From Limonium bicolor (taxonomy: Eukaryota; Streptophyta; Magnoliopsida; Caryophyllales; Plumbaginaceae), in the NCBI GenBank assembly GCA_023374045.1, contig CM041782.1, positions 247,347,882-247,411,881 of the forward strand: a DNA stretch of 64,000 nt. Direction: 5' to 3'. The notes beneath the pieces are model-generated. The model saw only the letters and a program-made list of their open reading frames with translations, did no database searches and was not told where the DNA came from. Positions 1 to 13,038 of this stretch are shown piece after piece. How positions within the stretch are numbered: the stretch's first letter is position 1; every line of letters begins with the position of its first letter. Position numbers and translations under genes: made by a program.

Positions 1-1611
1 AAAGTTTTGTACTAGTAGCGTAATGGCTGCCTAGCGGGTTTGAAATGAAAAAGTCTTACACTAGTAGCACAATAGTTTCCAAGTGAAGAAGAAACGGTAC
101 TGCACTAGTAGCGCAATAGCTGCCTAGCAGGTGTGAAACGAAAAAGTCTTACACTAGTAGCGCAATAGCTTCCTAGTGAAGGAAAAACACAACCGCAGTA
201 GTAGCACAATAGCTGCCTAGCAGGTTTGAAACGAAAAAGTAATGCACTAGTAGCGCAATAGCTGCCTAGTGAACAAAAAATGGTACCGAACTAGCAGCAC
301 ATTAGCTATCTAGCGGGTTTAAAACGCAAAAGTCTTGCACTAGTAGCGAAATAGCTGCCTAGCGGATGCGAGGCGAAAAATCTTACACAAGTAGCGCAAT
401 AGCTGCCTAGTGAAGAAAAAACACGACCGCACTAGTAACGCAATAGCTACCTAGCGGGTTTGAAATTAAAAATCTTGTACTAGTAGCGTAATAGCTGTCT
501 AGTGGATTTGAAATGAGATAAAATCTTGCACTAGTAGCACAACAGCTACCTAGTGAACAAAAATTACGACCACACTTGTAGCACAATAGCGGCCTAGCGG
601 GTTTGAAACGAAAAAGTCTTGCACTAGTAGCACAATAGCTACCTAGTGAAGAAAAAATGGTACATCACTAGTAGCGCAATAGCTGCCAAGTGAAGACAAA
701 AGGGTATGACACAAGTAGCATGATAGCTGCCTTGCGGGTTTGAAATGAAAAAGACTTGCAGTAGCAGCGCAATAGATGTCTATTGCGGTTGAAACGAGAT
801 TTTTTTTTGCATTAGTAGCACAATAGCGGCCTAGTGAAGAAAATTTCTTGCACTAGTTATCTAATAGCTGCCTAGTAAAGAAAAATGCGACCACACTAGT
901 GGCGCAATAGCTGCCTAGCAGATTTCAAACAAGAAAATTCTTGCACTAGTTACGCAATTGATACCTAATGAAGAAAAAATGCGACCGTACTAGTAGCAAA
1001 ATAGCTGCCTAGCGGGTTTGAAACAAAAATGTCTTGCACTAGTAGCGTAATAGCTGCCTAGCGGGTTTGAAACAAAAATGTCTTGCACTAGTAGCGTAAT
1101 AGCTGCCTAGTGAAGAAAAAATATAACCGCACTAGTAGCGCAGCAGCATCTTAGCGGGTTCGAAACGAGAAAATTCTTGCACTAGTAGCGCAATGGCTGC
1201 CTAGAGGGTTTGAAATGAAAAAGTCTTACACTAGTAGCACAATAGTTGCCTAGTGAAGAAGAAACGCTACCGCACTAGTAGTGTAATAACTGGCTAGCGG
1301 GTGTGAAACGAAAATGTCTTACACTAGTAGCGCAATAACTGCCTAGTGAAGAAAAAACACAACCGCACTAGTAGCACAATAGCTGTCTAGCAGGTTTGAA
1401 ATGAAAAAGTCTAGCACTAGTAGCGCAATAGTTGCCTAGTGAAGAAATAACAGTACGACACTAGTAATGCAATAGCTGCCTAGTGAAGACAAAATGGTAT
1501 TGCACTAGCAGCGCAATAGCTGCCAAGCGGGTTTGAAATGAAAAAGTCTTGCACTAGTAGTGCAATAGCTGTCTAGTGGATATGAAATGAGAAAAATTCT
1601 TGCACTAGTTG
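1..1611. repeat. Degenerate tandem satellite, alternating ~49-bp and ~44-bp subunits
   Basis: The whole stretch is built from a shared core (CACTAGTAGCGCAATAGCTG) joined to one of two linkers: CTAGCGGGTTTGAAACG..AGTCTT (subunit about 49 bp) or CTAGTGAAGAAAAAA..ACCG (subunit about 44 bp). They often alternate, giving a dimer of about 93 bp, but order and spacing drift and many copies carry point changes. Roughly 34 subunits are present and the array runs off the left edge. No ORF or RNA gene is visible. The same subunits recur at 51938-52249. Confidence 0.9.
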
Positions 1612-2878
1612 TGAAATACCCCAAATCAAATTAACACTTTAAAACCATTAGATAATGAAAATTAATCTAAGGATAAATCATTTGACGTACGCATGCTGAT
1701 TCCTGCATGCAAAAGTTTACGTAAATGATATTACGCATGCGCATGCAAACGTCACGTAAAAATAGTCGTTTAACGATAAACGCTAACTGTCATAATTTTA
1801 CTAAACGTATTAACGTACTCGTACAAAACGTTTGTGTACAATTATTAACAAGGATTAAACTCCTTACATAACGAGCTCGATAGAGAGAGCATCAACAAGA
1901 AAAGATCAACACGAGCGTGTATACAAACGAGCAACGTAAATATTTTATGAACGCCTAAGCATTTATAAATGATAAAATAAATTGATATACACATTTAAAT
2001 AAATGTAACAACTTATGTTACAACTATTACATATATATATCATAAAGACATAAGAACTCATCGAAGGTAAAATACGCACTAAACATCTTAACGACAAAAA
2101 CGTTCTTAAAACGCCTTAAAACATGCATTAAGCATGGCCTTGTAATAAATGAGTCCTATGACCTTTTAAACTGAAAACAAATGGTCATACCATCATTATA
2201 TGGCTATAGAAACATAATTCCCATGCAACTTTTTCATTTACAACCAAAGTGCTTGGCGGAAATTCTTAACGCTCCTGTTTTTGTCCGAGAGTGTCCCGGT
2301 AGCCCGGGAATTGTGTCATGAGTTGATATAACCCCATATAACTCAATGTAACACCTTAGTATATCATAGTTAACCTTAAAAAATTTCAATAAACACTTGG
2401 AACTCATTGGAACAATTTATTTTACAAAATGTTCTTAGAGCACAAAAATGCAATTTTTGGGTACCGAAAAAATGCGTTTTACACATTTAAATTGTAGAAT
2501 TGAATAGCCACGAGTTGATATTGTTAAAAGGACCTAAGTTAACTATAATAATCAGGGGAGAACAATGGTGACTCACCCTTCCTATACCTGATGATTTTGG
2601 CTACAAAGAGACATGATTTTCATGTCTTTAAATCATTTTCTTACCTTATATCACCACTTTTGTCAAGTTTGTTTGTATTCAAAAGTCTTGGCCGGTTGAT
2701 CCTTGTCTCTTGGCCTCCATTTTCAACACAGTATCCCACTGATTGAGACCTTAGACTTAATTGCCTCCCCTTTTGACTAAAATGAATTATTTTCACCTAA
2801 CATTGACAATTAAGGAGTCTTGTCCCTTCTTCCTCTTCTAAGTGCCGATTTCACTTCCTTTCTCCTTCCCTTGCTCAC
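1612..2878 (+). mobile_element. 5' part of a long LTR (element G), related to the LARD/E families
   Basis: It begins TGAAATACCCCAAAT directly after the satellite, matching the LTR starts of LARD (TGAAATACCCCAAAC, 31067) and E (TGAAATATCCC, read on minus from 7225). The sequence is AT-rich and non-coding. Near its right end a motif 'gtgactcacc' and a CT-rich stretch resemble the 'gtgagtcacc' and leader region about 0.75 kb into the LARD LTR. It stops where E is inserted at 2879, and the rest is not in the window. Strand and family come from the terminus and are less certain than for the full elements. Confidence 0.55.
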
Positions 2879-4963
2879 TGTAACACCCCACCTCAATCCA
2901 ATCGTGGTTATCACAAACTTAACAACATATATATAAAAGCCGCAGCGGAATTTAATACACCGCAGGACTTTGCCACGGTCTGACTAACAGAATATACCGA
3001 ACATTAGTATACTAAATCTTAACCAATACATATCCTCAGTACAAATTCTTAATATCCTATTACATTTTACTAACATCTCATACCATTTACTAAACGAGTG
3101 TACATGCACAACTAGTATAACTAAAGGAAAACAAGTCAAGGTAATTCTACCCGATCCTACTCTCAGGACGGTTGTCTTCTAACATTCACCTGTAAAATAT
3201 AAACAGCAGCCCCCGAGGGGGTCAACACCTTTGCTGGTATGATTCTCTTATGGCCCCCAAGCTAACGGGACTACAACGACTAATTGTCGATAGCATGGAG
3301 TTGATTAGGTACACAACATAAATAGGAAGTGCAATAAAACAACAATCCACAAATGAACAAATATCGTTCACACACAATGAACGACTTAAAAGCGTTCCCT
3401 TAGAAAGTGAGTTAATCATTTAACTTCTCAAGTTATGATTCCTCTTAATCTCAATCCATCCTTATCTTACCTCAGTCTTAATCCTTATCTCAATCACACT
3501 ATACAAACAGTTCTTTAATTAGAAATGGTTGTATCTTAACTCAGTGTTTATTTTTGTTGGGTCAAAAGTAACCCTAGCCAATGAGCTATCATCTCCATTG
3601 GTTAAATAAACATCTTATCTTAAAATTAGGATTTAGGTGATCCTACCGCAACATCTTAATTTGCTTTCTACCTTGGACTGAAATCCAAGGTAGCTGAGTC
3701 GACTCTCGACCCTAGGCGACAAGTCCGAAGACGAGTCCTTAAGCGGAAGTCGGATCTGATTCAGATACTGACCACCTTTTCTTAACATGCATGACCGGAG
3801 TCAGTCCCGGATTCCCAACTCCCCCCTAAGTTCCAGTTAGTAGAAAGTCTTATAGACGAAGTGTTGGTTAAACCCTTCTCGGGTATTAGCCAACCAACAA
3901 TTTCGGGAGTGAATTCCTTATCTCAAACCAATGTTACTAAGTAATGTTAGTAACTAAACTCATAGCCAAGTGTGTTAGTGTTATGTAAACACATAAGTAA
4001 ATAAATGGTCCGGTTGCATGCTTTATCTTGTTTAAGTCATAGCAAATAAATAGATAGCACACAAGCCGAGGGACACCTCGTTAGCAAGCAGGTCACAAAA
4101 AAACCATACCAAACCTTGAGAGTGGGTAGCTTTTAAAATAACGCTTGCCTAATCCGTCGAATGTCTCTGGCTGACGTTCCAACTATCCTGATCCTAAAAT
4201 TGGATCAACCGAGAGTGTCATTTACTTATTACACTCGTTACAATGATTTCTCGTAATAGGTTTATCTCATATAAGTTTTCCTCTTAATTAAACTTATCAA
4301 CTATATATACATGTGTGTGCGTATATATAAGTCCTCACAAGTCTTATAATACAACAACCATTATTGATTCTAAACTATTAATTCAATTATTCCAATCCTT
4401 CAATTATAAATATATATATAGAGAGAGAGAGAGGTTCCAACATCATACTTATATTACAGTAGTCCCCTTGACACATCATGTAACATTTACTATATATATA
4501 ACATAATAATTCTCTTTGTTCGTTATCTTACATACTTATATATATGTTCTATCCTTCTTAAATACCAATTGTATATATATGTACTTATATCTCCTTAATT
4601 CTAATGCTTGTCAAGGTTATACTTCTCCGCTTTCCTCATATTGTACTTATAATACATAAGTAACATTAATTGCTAATGTCCTTAATGGTGTTATATTATT
4701 TAGCCAAGTGATTTCCAACCTTATAATTCAATTCCACAATACTATCTCGTATAATTTAATCCCTCTCTTATTTAATATGAGACTCTAACCCCCTAACTAC
4801 ATATTAACATATACGTATAAGTATACATGTATGCTCTCGAAATTTCTATTGTCATTCCATAATATATATATACACGTATATGCATATACATAAAATTCCC
4901 GTATAACTAATTATAATTTTAGCACTTGCCCATTAACACAACTTTATACAACATTTACAACTC

Positions 4964-5012
<49 letters not shown>

Positions 5013-7225
5013 TAACCTCTTATTTGATCGACCCAACTATTCCCTCCCACTTTCTAAGTCCAGTTAATTGATTTACAGGCCCAAACTAATTGTCCTAATT
5101 AACTAGATTTCAAGCCCAATTTCAATTTTGACTTACCTAGTCTTGACTTCAGTCAAAACAACTTATCCCTTAACTCTAAAACTCAACTCTTAACCAAATT
5201 TCAATTTTGACTAGCTTCCAATTTTGACCTAACCTTGATTTAATTCTTACCTTTGTTGACCAATCCATTATCTCAAATTATTCTTGACCTAACTCTAATT
5301 AAGTTTCCAGATTACAATAAGCATTAATTCTTCTAGACATTACCAAATCACACAAAACTTTTCATATTTATGTTTCTGCCCTTATTTCCTTAAAATTTCA
5401 GTTTTGCCCCTCAAATTGATTTGCCACACCCAAATTCGAAACCCTACTTCACTCTCAAACCCTAATCTTACGCATTTTTATATTTTCACCCACAACTTTA
5501 CAATATTTCTAATTTCAACCTTTAATTCCTCATATTTACAATCTTACCCCAATTTCATTTCAGAAAACTAAAATTAATAATCATAACCCTAATTAAATTT
5601 AAGTCCAAATGTCGGTCACACAATTGACCGAACCTAGCCCCATATCAATTCTTAATCACACAAAATTCGGAACCCTAACTTTACTTTCTCCAAATTTAAT
5701 TTTAATCTTAGAAACCCTAAATTAATTTCATCACAGAAACTCTAAATTCAAATTTAGAACCTCGACCCAATTTTCAATTTCAAAAACTCTAACTTATTGT
5801 ATCTATAATTCCAATCTTGCCACACATAGAAATCGTCTTGGAATTTCGAAACCCTAACCCGATTTAGGGTTCATCAATTTGCACACAGAATCCACAAAAC
5901 TTTAGATCTAATGTCCATGTATGAAATCGTGTTTGTAGTCTATAAATTCGGATTTTTTTTTTCGAAACACCAGAAACCACACATCACTGCACATAATAGA
6001 CAAAAATTTTACAAGTTTATGAAATCAAAAACGACTTCAATAACGTCGAGTTCAGAGGGGAAGAATGAGGTTTGCTTCCTAATTTTTGGTTTTGAATCTA
6101 GGTCCAAACCGGACAGAAAAACAATAAAACGAAAACAAAATCAACTGATTTACACCTTTGATAATCTTCAGAGGTGATTGACTCTAACTCTCGGCTCCAG
6201 ATTTGGCCTCCTCTTTGTGCTCTTTCACGGCTCTGCTCCAGATCCGGCCAAAGAGAACACCTCAGACAACGAAAAGAGAATCGACGTGTGTAGTTGTTTA
6301 CCAGTTCGCCGGTTATTGTTTTAACCGAGAGAAAATGATTCAGAAGAAGATTGAAGAAGAGAAATTGATAGAGGCGCGGCGCAGCATGTTCCTCGATCCA
6401 GTTTAGGGTTGCAAGAAAACTGATGGAGAAGAGTAGATGAGAACGAGTGAGATGCGGCGTGTATGTTCCTTGGGACGAGTTAGGGTTGCAAAATCAGAGA
6501 ATGGAGAATAGAGGAAAATTAAAGAGGAAACAGTGGGCTACCGTAAGTGAAGAGTTGAGAAGAGTAACTCTTCTCTTTTTTTTTTGTTAATGGGGTGGGC
6601 TGGTGTTACCGCCAGCGAAAAGAAATGACTGGGCCGGCCCAGTCCTGTTGGGCGGGTCGGCCCACTTACTTTTTTTTTCGTTACATTTAAAATGTCATTT
6701 TTAGCTCGTTTTTGTCCGTTTTTCATGTCATTCGCGACACATTTTTTTGTTTAACGAGACAGATCTTTTTACACATCCAAATTTTTAAGTTCAAACAACA
6801 ATTATTATTGCCATTTATAAATTTGATCAATTAGCATTTAATTTCTAATTGACTTGCATTTTGCCATTTTAGGCGAAAATGCAACATCTTTTAGTCCGAT
6901 TATTTTACCAATTTCCAATGCTTTTAAAATTACTCACATAATATTATAAGGTGTCCACGACCTCGTTTTCACTTTTAAAATATTCGTGACATATTTTACG
7001 AGGTAAAACGATTAGTTTTATTTTCGTTTATATTTCTTTTTCCTAAACCTCCATAACTTCGTTTTAGGTTTTGTTTATGTTTCCTAACGACTTTTAGGGT
7101 TTAATTAAATATTATATTATTCCCTTTTAATTAGTTAAGGGTATTTAATTCCTTAATATCTCCTTAATAACTTTTATTTAATTAATTCAAGATTAATTAA
7201 AGTAATTATGGTTTGGGATATTTCA
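2879..7225 (-). mobile_element. 3' LTR of element E (4347 bp)
   Basis: On minus it starts TGAAATATCCC (7225) and ends GGGGTGTTACA (2879). The left end is repeated at 51291-51937 with about 650 bp of close similarity, which identifies it as an LTR. It is AT-rich and without a supported gene. It holds an (ATT)n microsatellite and several short ORFs (for example 5911-6177 and 6203-6406) that have no recognisable domain and are not conserved in the sister elements. Confidence 0.8.
4964..5011. repeat. (ATT)n microsatellite, about 16 units
   Basis: An uninterrupted ATT/TTA trinucleotide run inside the E 3' LTR. Confidence 0.97.
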
Positions 7226-7268
7226 ATCTACCCCCCCCCCCCCTTAAAAGAACTTTGTCTCCAAAGTT
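7226..7268 (-). promoter_or_regulatory. Polypurine tract of E with adjoining stem-loop
   Basis: The plus strand reads ATCTA, 13 C, then TTAAAAG, so the minus strand has CTTTTAA followed by a 13-G run immediately before the LTR start. It primes plus-strand DNA synthesis. Next to it, 7251-7268 forms a perfect 7-bp stem (AACTTTG / CAAAGTT) with loop GAGA on the element strand. Elements A and LARD have a hairpin at the same place. Confidence 0.85.
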
Positions 7269-8708
7269 TCCATATATCTTACATCATTTGAATACACGGA
7301 TAACTTCATATCATAGATCATATAGATCGTGTTTATATATATAATCTTTAGACTCATAAGGTCTATCATATTGTATACTACACATACCACACAACTTGTC
7401 TCTACATGTATGGCACTCAAAATTCCCTTTGTTGCATCCTCCCCATGTCATCGGTCAAAAGATGAAGGCACATACGTCCTCGACTTCATGGGCGAGACTC
7501 AGTAAAAAGAAAATCCTTTTTACGAGGCTAAGTAGAAGAAAATTCCTTTATTTGAAAATACGTCAACTCCAATTCCACTTTATGCTAATGCATCTATTCT
7601 TAACGTGATTAATTGTGACCACTCAAGGGAGTCTCAGGAATCATCCGACCCTGATGTGATCAGCATCAGTGTTGAACTATCCTTCAACCCCAATTTGTGT
7701 TTGGTTTCACTTGATCCCTAGAAAATCAAGTTCCACCTCCCACGTCAATTTCAAACAACATATAATTCACTCATTTCAAAATTTCTATCTTTTATTCATT
7801 CTAGTCACAATCAATACATCTTCAAAGTGTGGACTCAGTCCATCAATGATTCTAAATTCTCCTGTAAGCAATTACCTAGGGAATTTAATTCCTATTAGGT
7901 TCTACATCGGTTTCATACCGACTCATATCTCATAATCATATCGATTCATACCTCATACTATTACCATATTCGGTCTCATATATAAATATATCAGGTAAGG
8001 ATTTTGATTCCCCGAGAGTCTATCTACTCCTTTTTCACTTGTATCTCACACCGGAGTAAACAAGGTAGGTATGTATTACATATGGTATTCGCATCTTCTG
8101 TGCGTAGTAACCATAATTAATCTCAGAATGTATACATATGTATTCTAACAAGTTCTTTTGTGCTATGCACATTGTAGTTTACGTACTCAGTATGTAAACA
8201 TATGCTAAGCGATTTTTCGCTCTATCCCCCTTAAAAGGATTACGCCCACGTAATCAACATTATATCATCCTTGAACATAGGTTCAAGATGTCTAGGTCTT
8301 ATGGAGCATTCTGGCTTCCAAGTAGTCCATCTCACTTATGATTCAATCAGAGGGTCTTAACCATGCTAATGGCTTAGTCTCTGTATCGAGAATTCTTATC
8401 GGTATTTATATCAGTCTCTCTAATGTGGTTCATTTTGGCCTCAAAGGTTCTAAAGCATTCGGTCGATAAGTCGTATATTTGTCCACCTGGAAGATGTGCG
8501 GTACATCGTTCCTTTCCCGTTCATTAGGTATATGAAACCCTTAAGGTATCGGTCTAATGGCTTCTGCTATGCAACTCCGATTACCCCAGGCTTAGCTTGC
8601 CCGTTTTTATCCGTTTAATGTATTGTACATTCTCATTCATCCTTGTTATTTGGAAATAGAGGTCTCTCAACGGACACGTGGTATCTTTATTTATATACGG
8701 TCTCAATG
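7269..8708 (-). mobile_element. E internal region, 3' third (non-coding, fossil)
   Basis: No intact ORF is present. The piece aligns with LARD 38800-40470. It contains a 38-nt block identical to LARD (7648-7685), a second PPT-like motif with hairpin (8223-8256), and at its right end, read on minus, decayed integrase sequence. That reading continues across element A into 17725 onward. Confidence 0.7.
8223..8256 (-). promoter_or_regulatory. Second, internal PPT-like motif with hairpin (E)
   Basis: The minus strand reads GATTACG-TGGG-CGTAATC, a perfect 7-bp stem, and then CTTTTAAGGGGGATAG. The arrangement and most bases match LARD 39196-39231. It lies about 1 kb upstream of the real PPT and resembles it in motif and flanking hairpin. 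Confidence 0.6.
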
Positions 8709-10914
8709 TGTTACACCCCCAAACACTGGCCTAGGAGTTAGGGGTATTACACGCCGCGTATTATTACAAAATAACGCAAGGCTCTAATAAACGAACTTAA
8801 ACAAATAATCAAATAAGGCCCAAAATGAATACTTGAATAAAGTATAAACCAAATGATGTCGTAACATCCCAAAGTAATAACAGAACCCACCAAAACGAAT
8901 ATCAAAAGCAAGAGCTAATTGAAGAGGCCCAAAGGCTCAAATTCGAATACAAAGTCTTCAAGGACAAAATAACAAATAAACTAAACTCCAGAGCTGAGCA
9001 AAGTGATCCTCGCTGATCAATCTACAATGTTAGATAAAGTAGGGGAATGAGCACACAACTATGCCCAGTAGATGACAAACTTCATCAACTAGCATGCTCA
9101 AAACATTTTATAGAATAATGTCAAATCAGAAGGAGTCGCAAGGAACCCATAAGCATGTCAGAAAACAGAACAGAAGTCCATACAGTAGAGGACTAAACGG
9201 AGTCAGAAGCAGACAGAAGCAGAAAAACAGAGTGGGACACTAGCGATCACAGCATACAGACAGAACGAGCAACCAGCTCGTGAACAGAATGAGGAAACCT
9301 CACTCGTAAACAGAACAGGTGAAAACACCCGTGAACAGAACGGGGAACATCACCCGTGAACAAAAGGATCCTACATAGCGCGCTACGAGACAGCGAAACC
9401 AGCCATCCAAAGGCTCAGACACAAGATAACTAGGTCCCAAAACAGAAGCTTAAATACAGATAAGCATATGTGCACCAAAGGCACCAGAAAGCACATAGAT
9501 GGCTTGGAAATCAGAAGGGGAATCTAACCCCGCAAACGGAAGTCAAAACAGAGTTCAAACGAGCAAGTTATGGTCAAAACAGTACCATGTCCGAACTTGT
9601 GTCCGGACATCAATGTTCGGACACAAGTCGAGACTCAGAAGTCGAAATCAGACAGATGTCCGAACATGTGTCCGAACTACGAAGTTCGGACACAGGTCGA
9701 ACTTTAAAACAGTAGAAGAGGAAGGTGTCCGAACATCAAAGGTCGGACAGATGTTCGGACGTTCTTCGGAAATCAGACACGCGCAAAGTCCGAACTTGTG
9801 TCCGGACATCAATGCTCGGACACAAGTCGAAGCCAAAAACGGAGAACGCAGAAGGCTGTGTCCGAACTTCAAAGCTCGGACAGAAGTTCGGACACAGCGA
9901 AAACTTCAGAGAATTAAAGCGCAGAAGGGCATGTCCAAACTTCAACGGTCGGACAGAAGTTCGGACACGCCGAAAAACACAGAGAACAGAGGCGATTTTT
10001 ACACAATCAGAGGCATTAAAGCAATGTCAAAACATCATACATTTGTAGAAAACAACCTTGGGGGTTTGTGGCATTAAAACGTCATCAAACAGACAGTTGC
10101 AATCACCATACCAAGACAGAACACAATCAATTGCAGAATCGGAACGGAACTCCCCAAGGCCAAACACACAAGCTGAATCCATAAGCCACCTACCTCGAAT
10201 TAGCAGAGACGGAGTTCCAATCTGAACAGTAGAGTCCAAACCAAAGCACTAATCCAAACGCAGTCAGGCAACGCAATTCCCAAACTCTGAATTTGACAGC
10301 AATCAAAGAACAGACCGAAGAACAAACCGTAATCAGAACACACTCTCAAATCAGAGACTGTCAGCGCAGACGAACCCACAATTCACACCTGAATTCGACC
10401 ACGAACACAGAGGAGACCAACAGCAGAGGAAATCGACGGGGAAACGGAACACAATCGGCTTCCTAATCAGATTGTAGAGAAAGGATTCAGACAAGGAGAA
10501 CATTCCAATTTCAGAATCGAAGAATGAACAACGTTGAATACCTTAATCCAAACCGAATCTCGCAGTAGAGCAGAATCTTCAGTAGAACTCGAAGGTGCAC
10601 CACAATCAGCCAACTCGAAGGGATTGAACAGAGCGGGATTTTGAGAGAGAGAAGAGAGAAAGGTTTGAGGGTTTCCAACTGAGCGAGAAGAGGAGCGTAA
10701 TGAGATCGTGAGAACGTGATTAGAAGTGGAGTAATTAAGAAGGAAAGAATTAAAATAATAAGAGGTTATTCTCACTAGAATTTAAATGGAAAGGAAGAAA
10801 CACCCTTCTACCCATGTCTTTAATCAGAAGGACGTCCATGTCCTAAATCCAAAATACAATAGTGTAAGGCCACTTGTGATGAAATAAAATATAACCAAAT
10901 CTTGGGTTATAACA
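8709..10914 (-). mobile_element. 3' LTR of element A (2206 bp)
   Basis: It runs from TGTTACACCCCC to GGTTATAACA on the plus strand. It is near-identical to 15544-17724, with scattered substitutions and many 1-2 base indels. It carries the GTCCGAAC hairpin cluster at 9589-9970. Confidence 0.93.
9589..9970. repeat. Cluster of GTCCGAAC/GTTCGGAC hairpin units in the A 3' LTR
   Basis: About six units at roughly 65-bp spacing. 9589-9622 and 9788-9821 have the full pattern GTCCGAAC-N4-GTCCGGAC-N6-G(T/C)TCGGAC. Others, such as the one near 9860, pair GTCCGAACTTC with GAAGTTCGGAC over 11 bp. The cluster is CpG-rich in an AT-rich LTR. Overlapping ORFs read through it in several frames on both strands because the units are palindromic; none is a supported gene. 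Confidence 0.9.
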
Positions 10915-10950
10915 TCACCTCCCCCTTAAAAGAATTTCGTCCTCGAAATT
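10915..10950 (-). promoter_or_regulatory. Polypurine tract of A with adjoining stem-loop
   Basis: The minus strand reads CTTTTAAGGGGGAGGTGA next to the 3' LTR. 10933-10950 forms a perfect 7-bp stem (AATTTCG / CGAAATT) with loop AGGA on the element strand. It lies between the end of pol and the LTR. Confidence 0.85.
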
Positions 10951-10959
10951 AAAACATAC

Positions 10960-11615
10960 CTACTGCTCGAAAAGGGCGGGAAACTTGGAGCGCACTTCGC
11001 TTTCGACCTCCCAGGTCGCCTCCTCCTCTGACTGACCCGACCACTGCACCTTCACCAAGGGCATGGTCTTACTCCTGAGCTTGCGAACATCTCGGGCTAG
11101 GATCCTCGAAGGAACCGCCTCAAACGTGAACTCCTCCCTCAACTGAAGCGGACTGAAGTCAATCACATGCGACGGGTCTGGAATATACTTCCTCAGCATA
11201 GACACATGGAACACACAGTGGACACCAGCCAACGACGGTGGCAAAGCTAGACGGTAGGCAACCGGTCCGATCCTCTCCAGGATCTCAAAAGGACCCACGA
11301 AGCGAGGCTAAGCATGCCTCTCTTCCCAAACCGAACAACTCCACGAACTGGAGAAACCTTCAGATACACATGATCGCCCACCTCAAACTCTAGAGGTCGT
11401 CTCCTCTGATCGGCATAGCTCTTCTGACGACTCTGAGCCACAAGCAAGCGCTCTCTAATAGACTGAATCTTGCCCACAACATCCTGAACCAAGTCTGGAC
11501 CAATCACGGCTCTCTCCTTCAGATCATCCCAACAGATGGGTGACCTGCATCTCCTGCCATACAAGGCCTCAAACGGCCATCCCGATACTGGTCTGGAAGC
11601 TATTACTATAAGCAA
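10960..11615 (-). pseudogene. Pol C-terminus of A: integrase C-terminal part and chromodomain
   Basis: Two overlapping frames (11247-11615 and 10960-11298) together give the end of integrase. This includes the conserved segment FEALYGRRCRSPICWD, a GDHVYLKVSP module, a [16 protein letters not shown] segment and [12 protein letters not shown]. The last ~45 residues ([23 protein letters not shown]) are a chromodomain of the divergent plant chromovirus kind, thought to guide insertion to marked chromatin. It ends at a stop at 10960, just before the PPT. The frame break near 11250-11300 separates the chromodomain from integrase. Family assignment is firm. Confidence 0.9.
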
Positions 11616-12385
11616 ACTCTATCAATGCAACGTGCTGATCCCAGCTGCCCCCGAAGTCCAACACACATGCTCTGAGCATGTCCTCAAGGACTTGATTCGT
11701 CCTCTCTGTCTGACCATCGGACTGAGGATGATAAGCTGAACTGAAAGACAACTTCGTCCCCATAGCCTGGTGCAAACTCTGCCAGAATCTGGACACGAAC
11801 CTCGGATCTCTGTCAGACACTATCGAAGCTGGAACTCCGTGCAGACACACTATCTCATCCACATATAACTGAGCCAAGCGGTGCAAACTAAGGTCTTCCT
11901 GACAGGCAAAAGTGAGCGATCTTCGTGAGCCGGTCCACAATGACCCAAACCGCATCAAAACCCCTCGGAGTCTTAGGCAGTCCCATAACGAAGTCCATAC
12001 CGACGCTCTCCCACTTCCACTCCGGAACGGGAAGAGGCTGAAGCAAACCAGCTGGCCTCTGATGCTCAGCTTTGACCTGCTGACAGGTCCTACATCTGGA
12101 TACAAAGTCGGAGATGTCCCTCTTCATATTACTCCACCAGAATGTCTCACGTAGATCCCGGTACATCTTCACACCTCCTGGGTGTACCGAGTACGGAGCT
12201 CTATGAGCCTCCTGCATAATCTCCCGCCTCAAGGCGTCATCTGCAGGCACACAGACACGGTCTCTGAACCTTAGGCAGCCATCCTCTGAAACTCTGAACT
12301 CGGACTCCTGACCAGCAGACAAACTCTCTCTGATCTTACTCAAACTGACATCGAGCTCCTGATTGGTCTTGATCCAGTCGATCAA
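11569..12385 (-). pseudogene. Integrase core and zinc-binding domain of A
   Basis: 12385-11888 carries the N-terminal HHCC zinc-binding domain (HPGGVKMYRDL..CRTCQQ) and the first catalytic Asp in VGMDFVMGLP. 12105-11569, in another frame, carries the second Asp (IVSDRDPRF) and the catalytic Glu (SDGQTERTNQ), followed by LIEFAYSNSF. The DDE triad is thus all visible, but a frameshift between 11890 and 12105 divides it. The enzyme would insert the cDNA into host DNA. A stop at about 12386-12391 separates it from RNase H. Confidence 0.9.
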
Positions 12386-12391
12386 GGTAGG

Positions 12392-13017
12392 CTAAAGTTG
12401 CAACGCTGCTAACATCCCGGACTTCTCTGGATGGACGACCCAGATACCCATACGCTGCAACTCAAGAGCAAACCTCTGCATACCAGACATAGCACAAACG
12501 GTCCCAGACGGACCCCTCATACTGAGTGCATCAGCAACCACATTCGCCCTACCAGGATGGTAGAGGATCTCTAAGTCATAATCGTGTAGCAACTCCAGCC
12601 ACCTCCTCTGCCTCAAGTTCAACTCCTTCTGAGTGAACAAATACTTGAGGCTCTTGTGGTCCGTATAAACTTTGCACGCTGCCCCATACAAGTAGTGCCT
12701 CCAAATCTTCAACGCAAACACCACAGCAGCTAACTCCAGATCGTGGGTCGGATAGTTCTTCTCATATGGCTTCAACTGACGAGAGCCATATGCTACTACC
12801 TTCCCATGCTGCATCAGCACACCCCAAGTCCTTTATGGGACGCATCACAGAAAACCTCCAGACCCTCATTACCCTCTGGAAGGGTCAAAATCGGCGCAGA
12901 TGTCAACCTCCTCTGCAGCTCCTGAAAACACAGCTCACATGCCTCACTCCACTCGATCTTCACATCCTTCTGCAGTAGACGAGTCAAAGGGATCACTAGC
13001 TTGGAGAAGCCCTCCAC
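12392..13017 (-). pseudogene. RNase H region of A pol
   Basis: 13017-12814 carries the RT thumb/RNase H start ([27 protein letters not shown]). 12820-12392, in another frame, carries [51 protein letters not shown] and ADALS. These are the Ty3/gypsy RNase H signatures (catalytic D in CDAS, E in DLELA, D in YTDHKS, D in ADALS). One frame change near 12815 interrupts it. It would degrade the RNA of the RNA:DNA hybrid. Confidence 0.9.
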
Positions 13018-13038
13018 AAACTTACGATAATAGCCCTC

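Noticed and set aside
1..1611. CRISPR-like alternation of conserved core and variable parts
   Set aside because: The variable parts are only two linker types that are themselves repeated and degenerate. The context is a plant genome, so this is a tandem satellite.
5911..6406. Two small plus-strand ORFs (88 and 67 aa) as possible host genes
   Set aside because: They lie in the E 3' LTR, antisense to it, with no recognisable domain. A host gene is not supported.
9470..10077. Overlapping ORFs of 69-192 aa on both strands (also 16128-16871)
   Set aside because: They run through the palindromic GTCCGAAC cluster of an LTR and encode the repeat in several frames. No domain, no start context.
10467..10775. 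102-aa minus ORF in the A 3' LTR as a host gene
   Set aside because: Located in the LTR; the corresponding region of the 5' LTR (17280-17590) has indels that break the frame.
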